Below are positions 43,654 to 52,009 of a stretch of DNA of 64,000 nucleotides, piece by piece. The stretch spans positions 1 to 64,000 of the forward strand of contig DATGMF010000026.1 of NCBI GenBank assembly GCA_035293765.1, read 5' to 3'. Both the position numbers and the translations under genes were made by a program. The notes under the pieces were generated by a model. It had not been told where the DNA came from. It worked only from the letters and a program-made list of their open reading frames with translations, and searched no databases. This stretch comes from DASRHT01 sp035293765. Its GTDB lineage: Bacteria; Chloroflexota; Ktedonobacteria; Ktedonobacterales; Ktedonobacteraceae. Within the stretch, counting starts at the first letter, position 1. Each line of letters opens with the position of its first letter.

Positions 43654-44163
43654 ATGCAGAACAAACCTGTAAAGTTGTTGTTGATGATCGTGACTATAGT
43701 TGCGCTGATGAGCATTTTCTTCGCCGCCTGTTCCCGAACGGAATCATCTGCTAATTCTGGCAGCACTCCCACAGCGCCCGCGCAGAGCGGGGGTACCGGT
43801 GGCGCCGGTGCTACGACTCCTACCCCCACTGCAACCTCTCAAGCAGGCAACACTGGTGGCAGCGCCAGCGGCGGTACTGAGGTCCATATGGGTGACGCAA
43901 ATTTTGTGAAGAATACAGTTACCATCAGCAAGGGCGGCAGCCTGTTGCTGATTGATGATAGTTCCGTTCCTCATATTATTCAAAATGGCTCCTGGAGCAG
44001 TAGTAACGTGGCTCAGCCGGCTAAAGAGGCGGGCGCGCCAACCGTACAGGTGCAATTTCAGGGGAACGACAGGCATACTGTAGGACCGTTTACAACCGCT
44101 GGCACCTATCATTTGTACTGCACCATTCACCAGGGAATGAATTTGACGGTAACTGTACAATAA
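43654..44163 (+). CDS. Cupredoxin-domain lipoprotein
   Basis: 169 residues. It has a lipoprotein signal with FFAAC (Cys 26) and a Gly/Ser/Thr/Pro spacer (about 28-75), then a plastocyanin-like domain. The copper ligands are visible: His in SSVPHIIQNG, and the C-terminal loop YCTIHQGM giving Cys, His and Met. It probably carries electrons or binds copper outside the membrane. No terminal oxidase or partner gene is adjacent. Confidence 0.85.
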   Translation: MQNKPVKLLLMIVTIVALMSIFFAACSRTESSANSGSTPTAPAQSGGTGGAGATTPTPTATSQAGNTGGSASGGTEVHMGDANFVKNTVTISKGGSLLLIDDSSVPHIIQNGSWSSSNVAQPAKEAGAPTVQVQFQGNDRHTVGPFTTAGTYHLYCTIHQGMNLTVTVQ

Positions 44164-44517
44164 CTGAGGCGTGTTAGCATAGCGTTATCGACCTGGCAGT
44201 GTGGGGTGATGGTCGCGAAAAGATCGACCAGCACCTCGCTGTTCTGCTTCATTGGATGAGGAGCCCGGGTGGTGCCTGCGTCAAGTGTGTAAGACTAGGA
44301 ATGTTGGTATCCTCATATTGGGATTTTTGTACATCTGGAGTAATATAGACGTAGATGCGAAGGTATTGTGCGCTGTAGCATGTAACTTATTTAGATGGTC
44401 TAACGTATGAGCAATAGGCATGCATCCCTGAGCGTACGTGTATTCCGGCAAAGAGCCGGGCGTCAGTTGTCCCGTTAGCCGCATCCTGAATCTTTACATC
44501 TGGAGGGGTAACAAGCC
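44164..44517. other. Intergenic region, 354 bases
   Basis: No gene found. A CCGGC-AAAGA-GCCGG hairpin (44445-44459) lies in a GC-rich stretch about 60 bases before the next start, and may be part of a leader. No known riboswitch was recognised. Confidence 0.35.
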
Positions 44518-44718
44518 ATGTCAACCGCGACCCAGGAAAACAATCTGAGCCGAGCTTTAGAGCTTGTTGGGGGCTCTATCGACCCGGAAATTGCCGAGTC
44601 CTATCCCTCTTTGGAGGCTCGTATTTTAGCTCAGGCACTGGAGAATGTGGAACTTGCTGAACGTCGTCTACGCGAGATTCAGAAACTGGTTGGTGATATT
44701 GAGGAGGTGCTGGTTTAA
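44518..44718 (+). CDS. Small hypothetical protein, 66 residues
   Basis: ATG 44518 with TGGAGGGG upstream. After a polar start, the chain forms two helices with the pattern SLEARILAQALENVELAERRLREIQKL-, cut by a SYPS turn, and ends acidic-hydrophobic (GDIEEVLV). Soluble, coiled-coil-like; no family recognised. Convergent with the Dus gene. Confidence 0.6.
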   Translation: MSTATQENNLSRALELVGGSIDPEIAESYPSLEARILAQALENVELAERRLREIQKLVGDIEEVLV

Positions 44719-44797
44719 TTGCTCTTTTGCCACAATGATGCCCGGTTGACTGTTGCTGTCTCTTCCTTTGCTATCAGACCCGAAAGAAGAGCGTTAA

Positions 44798-46006
44798 TTA
44801 GCAGGCGCAAGATAGATCGAGTTCGGGATCGTGTAAGTCCTCGACAGGGAGCTCCTGCTCTTCATCGCTGAAGACTTCGGGCTGATCTAATGCGGCTTGA
44901 ATGATGCGCTCGACATCAGCCAGACTATTGATTCGCACCAGTTCATTGCGTACGCGCTTAGCCCCAGGGAAATGTCCCAGATACCAGCCCATATGTTTGC
45001 GCAACTCGACGAAGTGATCTTCACCTTTCAGTTTGGCATGAACGCGGGCATGTTCGAGGGCCATCAGCAGGCGCTCCTCGCGCGTGGGAACGGGCACAGC
45101 CATATTTTCGGGCAGGGGCATGATCCCGGAGCGCAATTTTTGCTTCATCTCTTCCCGTTTCTGGAATAGCCACGGATTGCCAAAACTGGCTCGCCCTATC
45201 AGTACGCCGTTCACGCCTGTTTGATGGATGCGTCGGGCAGCCTGGTAGAGATCGTGAATGTCGCCATTGCCCAGGATGAGTGTGTTGGTCTGGCGCACAA
45301 TTTCTGCCGCTGCGGCGATGGCTTCCCAGTTTGCCTCACCTTTATATTTCTGTGCCAGTGTGCGCCCGTGAATGGAAATGTTGGCTGGCTCCAGCTCTAA
45401 CAAGTCCTTGACCCAGTCGGTGATAACGATAGAATCGTAGCCCAGGCGCGTTTTGACGGAGACGGGCAGCAGCCGCCGTTCGATTTGGGGCGTGTCACCC
45501 CAGATGCGCACGCGCTCCTCATTCATCTGGCGAATGCGCTGGATGCGCTGTGGGTCCATCTCCAGGTCTTCGAGAGTCTGTCCGTTGGCCCAATCGCGCA
45601 CACCTTGCTGTGTCGCGCGGATGATTGCTTTAGCCGTATCAGGCATGCGGATAAGCGCGGCCCCTCCGCCCTTGTGAGCGATAGAGGGAGCTGGACAGCC
45701 CATATTAATATCTACTCCATCGAATCCGAGTTCGCAAACGACGTGAGCGGCTTTATAGAAGTATTCCGGGCGACAGCCGAAAATTTGCGCCACGACGGGA
45801 CGTTCGGCTGGTGTGTAGAGAAAGTCGCGGAAGATTCTATCGCTGCCGTGCCACAGCCCCTCGACGTTGGTAAATTCGGTCAGCACAATATCGGGGCGTC
45901 CATACAGTCCATGCATGGTGCGGCAGGGCGCGTCCGTGACGCCATCCATAGGAGCCAGGCCGATAATAGGTTGTGTGATGGTTTGCCAGAAAGATGAATA
46001 TGTCAT
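44798..46006 (-). CDS. dus: tRNA-dihydrouridine synthase
   Basis: 402 residues. An FMN-binding TIM barrel begins IGLAPMDGVTDAPCR. The catalytic loop is GCPAPSIAHKGGGAAL with the active-site Cys in NMGCP. Further typical features are SVKTRLGYD, NISIHGRTLAQKYKGEANW and ILGNGDI, and a C-terminal helical tRNA-binding domain. It reduces uridine to dihydrouridine in tRNA D-loops using NADPH. It is longer than DusB (about 320) by an insert after GVRDWANG (about residues 130-170) and an acidic tail. The subtype (DusB or other) is not certain. Confidence 0.92.
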   Translation of the reverse strand: MTYSSFWQTITQPIIGLAPMDGVTDAPCRTMHGLYGRPDIVLTEFTNVEGLWHGSDRIFRDFLYTPAERPVVAQIFGCRPEYFYKAAHVVCELGFDGVDINMGCPAPSIAHKGGGAALIRMPDTAKAIIRATQQGVRDWANGQTLEDLEMDPQRIQRIRQMNEERVRIWGDTPQIERRLLPVSVKTRLGYDSIVITDWVKDLLELEPANISIHGRTLAQKYKGEANWEAIAAAAEIVRQTNTLILGNGDIHDLYQAARRIHQTGVNGVLIGRASFGNPWLFQKREEMKQKLRSGIMPLPENMAVPVPTREERLLMALEHARVHAKLKGEDHFVELRKHMGWYLGHFPGAKRVRNELVRINSLADVERIIQAALDQPEVFSDEEQELPVEDLHDPELDLSCAC

Positions 46007-46134
46007 GATTTTTTATTTACATGTAAACCCTGCTTTAAAGACAGGTTTACCGGGATATTTACAAAACGCTAAGTGCTCTTTGTATATTACACGTTTTGGC
46101 TTTAACGGTCAATCGGCCGGATCGTCGACTTCGA

Positions 46135-46185
46135 TTCCGCGTTCCTGAGCGCAGCTAGACGCGGTAGCGGCGTTGGAACGCGGAA
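46135..46185 (-). terminator. Inverted repeat after glucosaminidase-like gene
   Basis: TTCCGCGTTCC (46135-46145) pairs with GGAACGCGGAA (46175-46185), immediately downstream of the stop codon on the minus strand. It is terminator-like or a REP-like palindrome. Confidence 0.5.
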
Positions 46186-46189
46186 GGTT

Positions 46190-46855
46190 TCAAGATACTT
46201 CGATAGCGCCGTGACGCCAACGATTGACCGCCAGCTTGATGGTGCGTATATAGAGGGCCTCGTCGTTGTTATCCGAGCTGGGGGCGTAGACCGGAATGAT
46301 CTGGTCGATGGTCGATAAGCCCCATTTATCGACATACTGGTCGGCGATCAGCCGGTACCAGTCCTGGAAGCCCTCTTCCCAGGTCTGATAGAAGCGATAC
46401 CCCTGGTATTGTGGATGTCCGGCGGTGGCCCGGATATTGCCCAGTGAATGCGTGATTCGAGCCATGCCCCTGGTGCCAAAGGTGCTTTCGTGCATGAAGA
46501 AGGCCAGCGCATAGGCCGGGTCGATGCCATACTGGAGCCCGTAATCATAGAGCGCTTGCCCCTTGCCGCTGGCCGGAGAGTGGTAATGATCCAGCACGCG
46601 ATTGATGAAATCTGCGCTGATAGAGGGCTTGCCAACCACCGTGTAGTCTTGAGAAGGAGTGTTAGCGTTGTTACTGAGCTTGATCAGCAGGAATCCGACG
46701 ACGGCGATGAACAGGGCGATGTAGATGAGAGGCATATTGAAGCGAGAAGTTTGCCTGCGAGACCGTCTTTTGGGACGGAAGTAGCGTTTGCGTATTTGTG
46801 AGAGATATTTGCTCAGGCGTGATTTGTAATATCGCTGCTTACGAGCCTTTGGCAT
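46190..46855 (-). CDS. Membrane-anchored glucosaminidase-like protein
   Basis: 221 residues from ATG 46855 (AAGGGAGA upstream); the frame extends to 46873. It has a very basic N-terminus (RKQRYYKSRLSKYL, RPKRRSRRQ) and one membrane helix at about 42-60. An extracytoplasmic domain follows with YGIDPAYALAFFMHESTFGTR, where the Glu in HES is the likely catalytic acid of a lysozyme-like fold, then LGNIRATAG and YQTWEEGFQDWYRL. The architecture suggests cell-wall hydrolysis. The nearest comparison is glucosaminidase/mannosyl-glycoprotein endo-beta-N-acetylglucosaminidase domains. Confidence 0.72.
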   Translation of the reverse strand: MPKARKQRYYKSRLSKYLSQIRKRYFRPKRRSRRQTSRFNMPLIYIALFIAVVGFLLIKLSNNANTPSQDYTVVGKPSISADFINRVLDHYHSPASGKGQALYDYGLQYGIDPAYALAFFMHESTFGTRGMARITHSLGNIRATAGHPQYQGYRFYQTWEEGFQDWYRLIADQYVDKWGLSTIDQIIPVYAPSSDNNDEALYIRTIKLAVNRWRHGAIEVS

Positions 46856-47046
46856 CGTCTCCCTTTCTATCAAGCTTGGGTTTTCTTCCTTTATTCATGC
46901 ATATACTATTACGAATAGAGACGTTGTATGTTGCATGGATAGGTTGACATGATGAGCTATGTTGGAGCTTGCATCTAAATGTACTCGATGTTATACTGCT
47001 CCGTGAAGCAATAACAACTCACGAGATTTCTTCAGAAAGGAGGTGT

Positions 47047-47118
47047 ATGGCGATATCTCAATCCGGAGTAGGTATTGTGAGACGCAAGAAGAGCATTATG
47101 TATCACACCTGCCAATAA
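47047..47118 (+). CDS. Short peptide, 23 residues, strong RBS
   Basis: ATG 47047 follows AGAAAGGAGGTGT, close to the full anti-Shine-Dalgarno complement. It encodes 23 residues (MAISQSGVGIVRRKK, then SIMYHTCQ) ending 34 bases before the next gene. It is basic with one Cys. No family. It could be a leader peptide for the next gene or a small bioactive peptide. Confidence 0.4.
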   Translation: MAISQSGVGIVRRKKSIMYHTCQ

Positions 47119-47152
47119 TATAATCAAACTCTTTGAAGAAAGGAAAGTATAA

Positions 47153-47368
47153 ATGGAGCAACTAAATGTTTATCTTGAGAGAAACAAAGGATATGGACCA
47201 AATTGGAGGATAAGACGAGTTAACGGTGTGGAATTGACGCGATGGTGGGATGGGCCTGTTTATCACGATATAGATGTCTATTGTGCTGAAGAAGTTAAGA
47301 GAGGAGGGTGGAAAGGAGCGGGTGTAGATCTTGGAGAGCGTGAGACATCAGTAACTTTTTGGCGCTAA
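47153..47368 (+). CDS. Small hypothetical protein, 71 residues
   Basis: ATG 47153 with AAGAAAGGAAAG upstream. It is soluble, beta-rich and aromatic: YLERNKGYGPNWRIRRVNG, then ELTRWWDGPVYHDIDVYC and GERETSVTFWR. The strongly patterned W/Y/R content and the terminators on both sides argue that it is real. One Cys. No family recognised. Confidence 0.55.
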   Translation: MEQLNVYLERNKGYGPNWRIRRVNGVELTRWWDGPVYHDIDVYCAEEVKRGGWKGAGVDLGERETSVTFWR

Positions 47369-47387
47369 TTTTTAATATCGTTATTTA

Positions 47388-47440
47388 TAAAAGTGTTTGG
47401 GCTAATTCCATTTAAGAGGAAATTAGCCCAAACACTTTTA
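47388..47440. terminator. 20-bp perfect bidirectional terminator
   Basis: TAAAAGTGTTTGGGCTAATT pairs perfectly with 47421-47440 around a 13-base loop, with A/T runs on both ends. It separates two convergent genes. Confidence 0.9.
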
Positions 47441-47474
47441 TGACTTTAAAATTCTCATTAGCCTTTTAAAGTCA

Positions 47475-48044
47475 TCAGAATAGATTATCTGTACCTAGTG
47501 GTGCTATAGCTTGGATAGTGTTAGTATTGATCGTATAGGTACTAGATGCGTTACCATAGGATGTTACTTGGTTAGGAAGGCTCCTTTTAATTTCTTTTCC
47601 GTTCTGGTCATACGTTGAACAATATGCTATTGCACCTCTATCAACAACTGTTAAACTGGAGCCGGCTCCTATCGTAGGTAGACTACCTGAAAGGAAGACA
47701 CCTAATAGTGATTTACTACCACAAAAAATCTGATTTGAATAATCCCATTGTCCTCCGCTATTTAGGGTCTGTCCACAACCGTTAATAACTTGCATAGTTA
47801 CAGTATATACTTGTCCAATCCCCGGAACACTAGTAAATGTGTAAATTCCTGTCGGAGTTGAAATGATTTTAACGGTGAGACAATAATCAGGAGGAAAGGA
47901 ATTGGGGTGAGCAGTTCTTACAGGGTGTGTTCCTGCATGGGCTATTGGTTGTGTACATATAAAGCTGATAGACGCCACTGCCATGACTGCTATTATACAC
48001 TTTATGCATTTTTGGATAAACGGACTAAGACTGAAAACCTTCAT
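47475..48044 (-). CDS. Secreted hypothetical protein
   Basis: 189 residues from ATG 48044 (TTAGGAGAA upstream); the open frame extends to 48083. A signal peptide with hydrophobic core ASISFICTQPIAHAG, cleavage after AHA, gives a mature beta-rich domain with four or five cysteines, e.g. YCLTVKI, VINGCGQTL, QIFCGSKS and IAYCST. These are probably paired as disulphides. Its composition is unusually AT-rich for this window, as is the flanking DNA, suggesting a different origin. Function unknown. Confidence 0.62.
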   Translation of the reverse strand: MKVFSLSPFIQKCIKCIIAVMAVASISFICTQPIAHAGTHPVRTAHPNSFPPDYCLTVKIISTPTGIYTFTSVPGIGQVYTVTMQVINGCGQTLNSGGQWDYSNQIFCGSKSLLGVFLSGSLPTIGAGSSLTVVDRGAIAYCSTYDQNGKEIKRSLPNQVTSYGNASSTYTINTNTIQAIAPLGTDNLF

Positions 48045-48065
48045 ACAAATTTCTCCTAAGCTATA

Positions 48066-48080
48066 TGCCATGACATGGCA
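48066..48080 (-). promoter_or_regulatory. Operator-like palindrome TGCCATG-A-CATGGCA
   Basis: A perfect 15-base dyad 22 bases upstream of the secreted protein start. A tandem ATGGCATATGGCAT occurs at about 48172-48185 in the same intergenic region, which may be a related half-site pair. Confidence 0.4.
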
Positions 48081-48475
48081 CATTTACTAAACTAAGCAGT
48101 CTACGTTTGTAGATACCACTGATGAGATTTTTAACCCTTTTAATGAATACGTTCTAATATGTACACAAAAATGGCATATGGCATTCTTATAGTATAGAGC
48201 CATATTCACATGTGCTGAGTTAATTGTTCATATTATACAATATACAAACTCGTCTGTCTAGACATTAGATGAAGGTAGATAAAGCTTCTTAGTTTTTTCG
48301 TATCTTTAGTACTGTAATACCAATCATACAGAATCGTGCTTGACTTTCGTGGAGCGAACTGTGCGGCAAAGAAGGGTGTATCTGCGATATAATAGCTACT
48401 GAAAGAGGGATGTTCAGCATAGAGCATCCCGTATTTGATGAGATCAAGCAAGCACAACAAAGGGGAATCTATTTT
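48081..48475. other. AT-rich intergenic region
   Basis: About 400 bases before the acyl-CoA dehydrogenase gene. It is clearly AT-richer than the flanking region and contains no gene with a usable start site. It holds the second ATGGCAT repeat and presumably the dehydrogenase promoter, which was not identified. Confidence 0.4.
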
Positions 48476-49669
48476 ATGGCACATACACCCGTTGAACGTC
48501 AGGCGCAGGTACCGCCGGCCACCGACCTGTATAACATTGATCATCTTCTCTCAGAGGAAGAACGTATGGTGCGTGATACCGTCCGTAAGTTTGTTCACGA
48601 GCGTGTATTGCCCATTATCGGTGATCATTTTGAGGCCGGTACCTTTCCGCGCGAACTGATACCAGAGTTTGCGGAACTGGGTCTGTTGGGGATGCACCTG
48701 GACGGCTATGGTTGCGCCGGGCTAAACGCGGTCTGCTACGGGCTGGCCTGCCAGGAGTTGGAAGCTGGCGATAGCGGCGTGCGCTCGTTTGTATCAGTGC
48801 AGGGATCGCTGGCGATGTTTCCTATTTACGCCTTTGGCTCGGAGGAGCAGAAGCAGCGCTGGCTCCCGCGCATGGCCCGGGGCGAAGCTCTCGGCTGTTT
48901 TGGCTTGACGGAGCCTGATTTTGGCAGCGATGCAGGCAGTATGCGTACAAACGCTCGTCGTGATGGTGATACGTATATTTTGAACGGCACAAAAATGTGG
49001 ATTACTAACGGCAGCATTGCCGATGTTGCCGTCGTCTGGGCGCGTACGGAGGAAGGTATCTGTGGCTTTCTGGTCGAGCGCGGCACGCCCGGTTTTACCA
49101 CCAGCAATATCCATCGCAAGCTCTCTTTGCGCGCCTCCGTCACCTCAGAACTGCATTTTGAGGATTGCCGCGTGCCTGCTGCGAATATGCTGCCGAATGT
49201 GCGTGGTATGCGAGGACCGCTCTCCTGCTTGAACGAGGCGCGTTATGGTATCGCGTGGGGAGCGGCTGGCGCAGCTCGTACCTGCTATGAGACGGCGCTG
49301 GACTATGCCAAATCGCGCATCCAGTTCAGTCGTCCTATTGCCAGTTTTCAACTGGTGCAGCAGAAACTGGCGATTATGGCGACTGAATTAGTCAAGTCGC
49401 AGTTGCTGGCTCTGCAACTTGGTCGGTTGAAGGACGAGGGATTACTGCATCCGGTGCAGATCTCCGTTGCCAAACGCAATAATGTGCGTGAGGCGCTGAA
49501 AACGGCTCGCGAGGCCCGTTCAGTGCTGGGGGCTAATGGCATCACGCTGGAATATCCGATCAGCCGTCATATGAACAATCTGGAGTCGGTCTTCACCTAT
49601 GAAGGAACGGATGACGTTCATACCTTGATTATCGGTCAGGCCATTACGGGGATAAACGCTTTCTCCTGA
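48476..49669 (+). CDS. Acyl-CoA dehydrogenase, glutaryl-CoA dehydrogenase-like
   Basis: 397 residues from ATG 48476 (AAAGGGGA upstream); the frame extends to 48410. It has the standard acyl-CoA dehydrogenase fold. The N-terminal helical part starts YNIDHLLSEEERMVRDTVRK. The FAD region is CFGLTEPDFGSDAGSMRT, with KMWITNGSIADVAVVWA, and the C-terminal part has GANGITLEYPISRHMNN and VFTYEGTDDVHTLIIG. The Glu in YEGTDDVH is the catalytic base. The sequence GFTEPDxGSDP...FTYEGT is closest to glutaryl-CoA dehydrogenases of lysine/tryptophan breakdown. Confidence 0.85.
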   Translation: MAHTPVERQAQVPPATDLYNIDHLLSEEERMVRDTVRKFVHERVLPIIGDHFEAGTFPRELIPEFAELGLLGMHLDGYGCAGLNAVCYGLACQELEAGDSGVRSFVSVQGSLAMFPIYAFGSEEQKQRWLPRMARGEALGCFGLTEPDFGSDAGSMRTNARRDGDTYILNGTKMWITNGSIADVAVVWARTEEGICGFLVERGTPGFTTSNIHRKLSLRASVTSELHFEDCRVPAANMLPNVRGMRGPLSCLNEARYGIAWGAAGAARTCYETALDYAKSRIQFSRPIASFQLVQQKLAIMATELVKSQLLALQLGRLKDEGLLHPVQISVAKRNNVREALKTAREARSVLGANGITLEYPISRHMNNLESVFTYEGTDDVHTLIIGQAITGINAFS

Positions 49670-49696
49670 AAAACCGCCGATGTCCAGACGTAGCCG

Positions 49697-50284
49697 TTAT
49701 GGTACCTGGGTGGTAAAAACGACCAGGCGTTGATCGTAGCCCTGAGCCGTCCAGGTGCCGCTACAGGTGATCAGGTTTAGATGGCGCTCGCTGGTGGGAC
49801 CGAAAATCTCGTTCAGTACCTGGTCGCCTGGAGCCGTGACAGGATAGGCCACAACGCGCTGGACGATGAAGGTAAAGGTTTTTTGGTTGACGGCAGTTAC
49901 ATAGATGGGATCGCCCGTTTTTAATGTGCCAAGCGACCAGAAAAGAGCAGGATCGCCCCCCACTCGATCAACGTGCCCGGCGATTACCGCATTGCCGACC
50001 TGTCCAGGCGCCGCCCCCTGATCGTACCAGAAAGCGTTGGTCCAGTAGGGCGAGTTGATGGCCTGTGAAACTGGCGCGTCCATTTGCCCCGATGAAGTGA
50101 GCCCGACGTTGATGATACCGGCGTCGATATGCAGGCGTGGAATTTGTAGGCGCACCGGTTGCAGGGAGGTGGGGACGATAGACGCATTGCCTTGTAAGGC
50201 GGTGTGGTTATTGTAGTTATACGCCGCGATGCCCAGTATAAGCAGGACAATCAGGCAAAGATAGAGCAGCAGCTTTCTCATCAA
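49697..50284 (-). CDS. Class E/F-type sortase
   Basis: 195 residues. An N-terminal membrane anchor (residues 4-21) is followed by the sortase beta-barrel, with catalytic His104 in IAGHVDR, Cys174 in LITCSG and Arg186 in YDQRLVV. The short length and GHVD...TCSGTW pattern suit actinobacterial class E/F sortases. It attaches or processes surface proteins at a sorting signal. No LPXTG-type substrate was found in the window. It lies at the end of the polysaccharide locus, consistent with cell-surface assembly. Confidence 0.87.
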   Translation of the reverse strand: MMRKLLLYLCLIVLLILGIAAYNYNNHTALQGNASIVPTSLQPVRLQIPRLHIDAGIINVGLTSSGQMDAPVSQAINSPYWTNAFWYDQGAAPGQVGNAVIAGHVDRVGGDPALFWSLGTLKTGDPIYVTAVNQKTFTFIVQRVVAYPVTAPGDQVLNEIFGPTSERHLNLITCSGTWTAQGYDQRLVVFTTQVP

Positions 50285-50418
50285 AAAACCTTTCTGAAGG
50301 CCCAGCGCCTGTTGGTGAAAGGAAAGGCGTCGAGAGATGGAACTTCCTGAAAAGTATAATCAATAGAAAGTGGCTCGTCAATACAAATTCGGTTTATGGA
50401 TAAAAAGAATCTTACGGT

Positions 50419-50452
50419 ACATTTTCGTTGCCTGCACAGGCAACGAAAATGT
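50419..50452. terminator. 16-bp perfect stem-loop
   Basis: ACATTTTCGTTGCCTG pairs with CAGGCAACGAAAATGT around a two-base loop, just after the hypothetical envelope protein gene (50464-51117) on the minus strand. Confidence 0.65.
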
Positions 50453-50463
50453 AGTTGTTATGC

Positions 50464-51117
50464 TTACTTACACGATGGGGATGGCGTGCCGGGTCCCAGA
50501 TCGGTGCCGAAATCGCTAATCTTCCACCCTGCACCTTCTTTATCCTGTTGTAATGTGAGGCGAAGCTGGTAAGGTCTAGTCGATTTGCTGCGCACGATGT
50601 TATAGGTGTAGCTCTGGGTATTGTCCTGGACAGTCGCGCTATCAGGTACGAGCGAGAAGTTTTTCACCGGGCCATAGCAAAGATCATCACTCTGGGCGCG
50701 CCGTTTGAAATCGTCGGGTGTGGTATTCAACGTAATGGTCGGCCCGAGATCTCTGTATGCCTGATCATAGTTGCTCGTCGAGAGCGCGGTAAGAAAATCA
50801 GTGGTCGTGGCGGCTGCGTCCGAACTGGCGCTCAAAGCTCCAAAGTAATTAAATCCAACATAACCGATGATCGCGGCCAGGATGGCGCAGATAACGAAGA
50901 CGCTTCCTAGAATCAGGAGGCGCCTGCGCAGCCTCCCGGGTGGCTGTTGCTCGCGTTGAGGGCGTGCAATGCGTGGTGTTGGTGGTGGTTGGCTGACACG
51001 GGGTATCCCTGGTGGGCGTGGTGGAACGCGGTGTTGTCCTGTTCCGTTCAGAGAGGCGATGGGGCGTCTCGAAGCTCTTTCTCGTGGGTCGCCGCCCTGG
51101 CCTTGTCGTCCCTGCAT
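50464..51117 (-). CDS. Membrane-anchored hypothetical protein
   Basis: 217 residues. A Pro/Arg-rich cytoplasmic N-terminus (about 1-65, with repeated RPPPTPR and QPPG) is followed by a membrane helix (about 70-90). An extracytoplasmic domain of the DUF4878-like cystatin fold follows: FLTALSTSNYDQAYRDL, then DDFKRRAQSDDLCYGPV and a strand-rich end. It has two cysteines (CYGPV, SPSCK). It sits in the surface polysaccharide operon next to the degenerate CpsD-like gene. Confidence 0.7.
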   Translation of the reverse strand: MQGRQGQGGDPRERASRRPIASLNGTGQHRVPPRPPGIPRVSQPPPTPRIARPQREQQPPGRLRRRLLILGSVFVICAILAAIIGYVGFNYFGALSASSDAAATTTDFLTALSTSNYDQAYRDLGPTITLNTTPDDFKRRAQSDDLCYGPVKNFSLVPDSATVQDNTQSYTYNIVRSKSTRPYQLRLTLQQDKEGAGWKISDFGTDLGPGTPSPSCK

Positions 51118-51180
51118 GCTAACGTCCTCCTCATGAGTGAAAAATATCGTAAGCTGGCATCTTTGCCTGCGTATACAAGT

Positions 51181-51867
51181 TTATGCGTTCAGCATAATGA
51201 TACCGGTGAGTTTGGCATGAGCTCGTTGTAGCTGTTCTTGCGCTCGTCTGGCCTGGGTACGGGTGGTACGGCCTGACACGATCACAAGAAATGTTTGTTC
51301 TACAAGGGAGCTGACTTGTGCGGCGTCGATGCCTGCCAACACCGGTGGGCTATTGAAAATGATCAAGCCCGATCTATCCTCAGTTTCCGCGATAATCTGG
51401 AACAGACTGGTAAGCACGTCTGGCAGCTTGACTGCCAGCAAGCGGCTTGCCTCATGTTGCTCCAGTTGCGCCGTTCCTGAGCTGATAAGGGAGAGGCCGG
51501 GAATAAATGTCTGATTGAGATTGGCTCTCACTATTGCTGGAGTGATGATATCCCTGGCGAGCAGATTGCTCAAGCCGCTGGTTTTGCCCAGGGAGAAGCG
51601 CTGTTGCAGACCTGGAGTGTGCAGATCGGCATCGACCAGCACTGTTGAAATTCCGCTCTGCGCTGCCGCTATTGCCGCGTTGGCAGCTATTACTGACCGT
51701 CCTGGATAATCTGCCGGTGTGGTGAACAGAAGGGTATGTGATAGGTTACGCTCGCTATCCCAATCGAAGCGAATGTTTGCATATAAGGTGTGATAGGCCA
51801 CACTATACGCTGATGTCGCATCGTAGTCGGTCAGCAGTGTTACCTGCTCACTTAGTGATGTACCCAT
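51181..51867 (-). CDS. CpsD/Wzc-like ATPase-fold protein, degenerate
   Basis: 228 residues. It has the bacterial tyrosine kinase/MinD fold: start of the fold at HTLLFTTPADYPGRS, the A' motif VLVDADLHTPGLQ (76-88) and a Walker B-like GLIIFNSPPVL. The normal Walker A (GEGKST) is replaced by YPGRS, with Arg57 in place of the catalytic Lys, and there is no C-terminal Tyr cluster. It probably no longer phosphorylates but may still couple to the Wzz-like protein encoded next door. Its place in the operon matches CpsC/CpsD pairs that control polysaccharide chain length. Confidence 0.75.
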   Translation of the reverse strand: MGTSLSEQVTLLTDYDATSAYSVAYHTLYANIRFDWDSERNLSHTLLFTTPADYPGRSVIAANAAIAAAQSGISTVLVDADLHTPGLQQRFSLGKTSGLSNLLARDIITPAIVRANLNQTFIPGLSLISSGTAQLEQHEASRLLAVKLPDVLTSLFQIIAETEDRSGLIIFNSPPVLAGIDAAQVSSLVEQTFLVIVSGRTTRTQARRAQEQLQRAHAKLTGIIMLNA

Positions 51868-52009
51868 GTAAAGCTGCTCCTCTATTTACCCATAGATGGA
51901 AAGAGGCGGAGATAATACTCGGCTTCTCCGCCCTTATGCCAGGCTCTGTTCAGATGTACTATAATGTTTCATACTCTCACTGTCAATATGACTACCCAAA
52001 TAGATAGCA

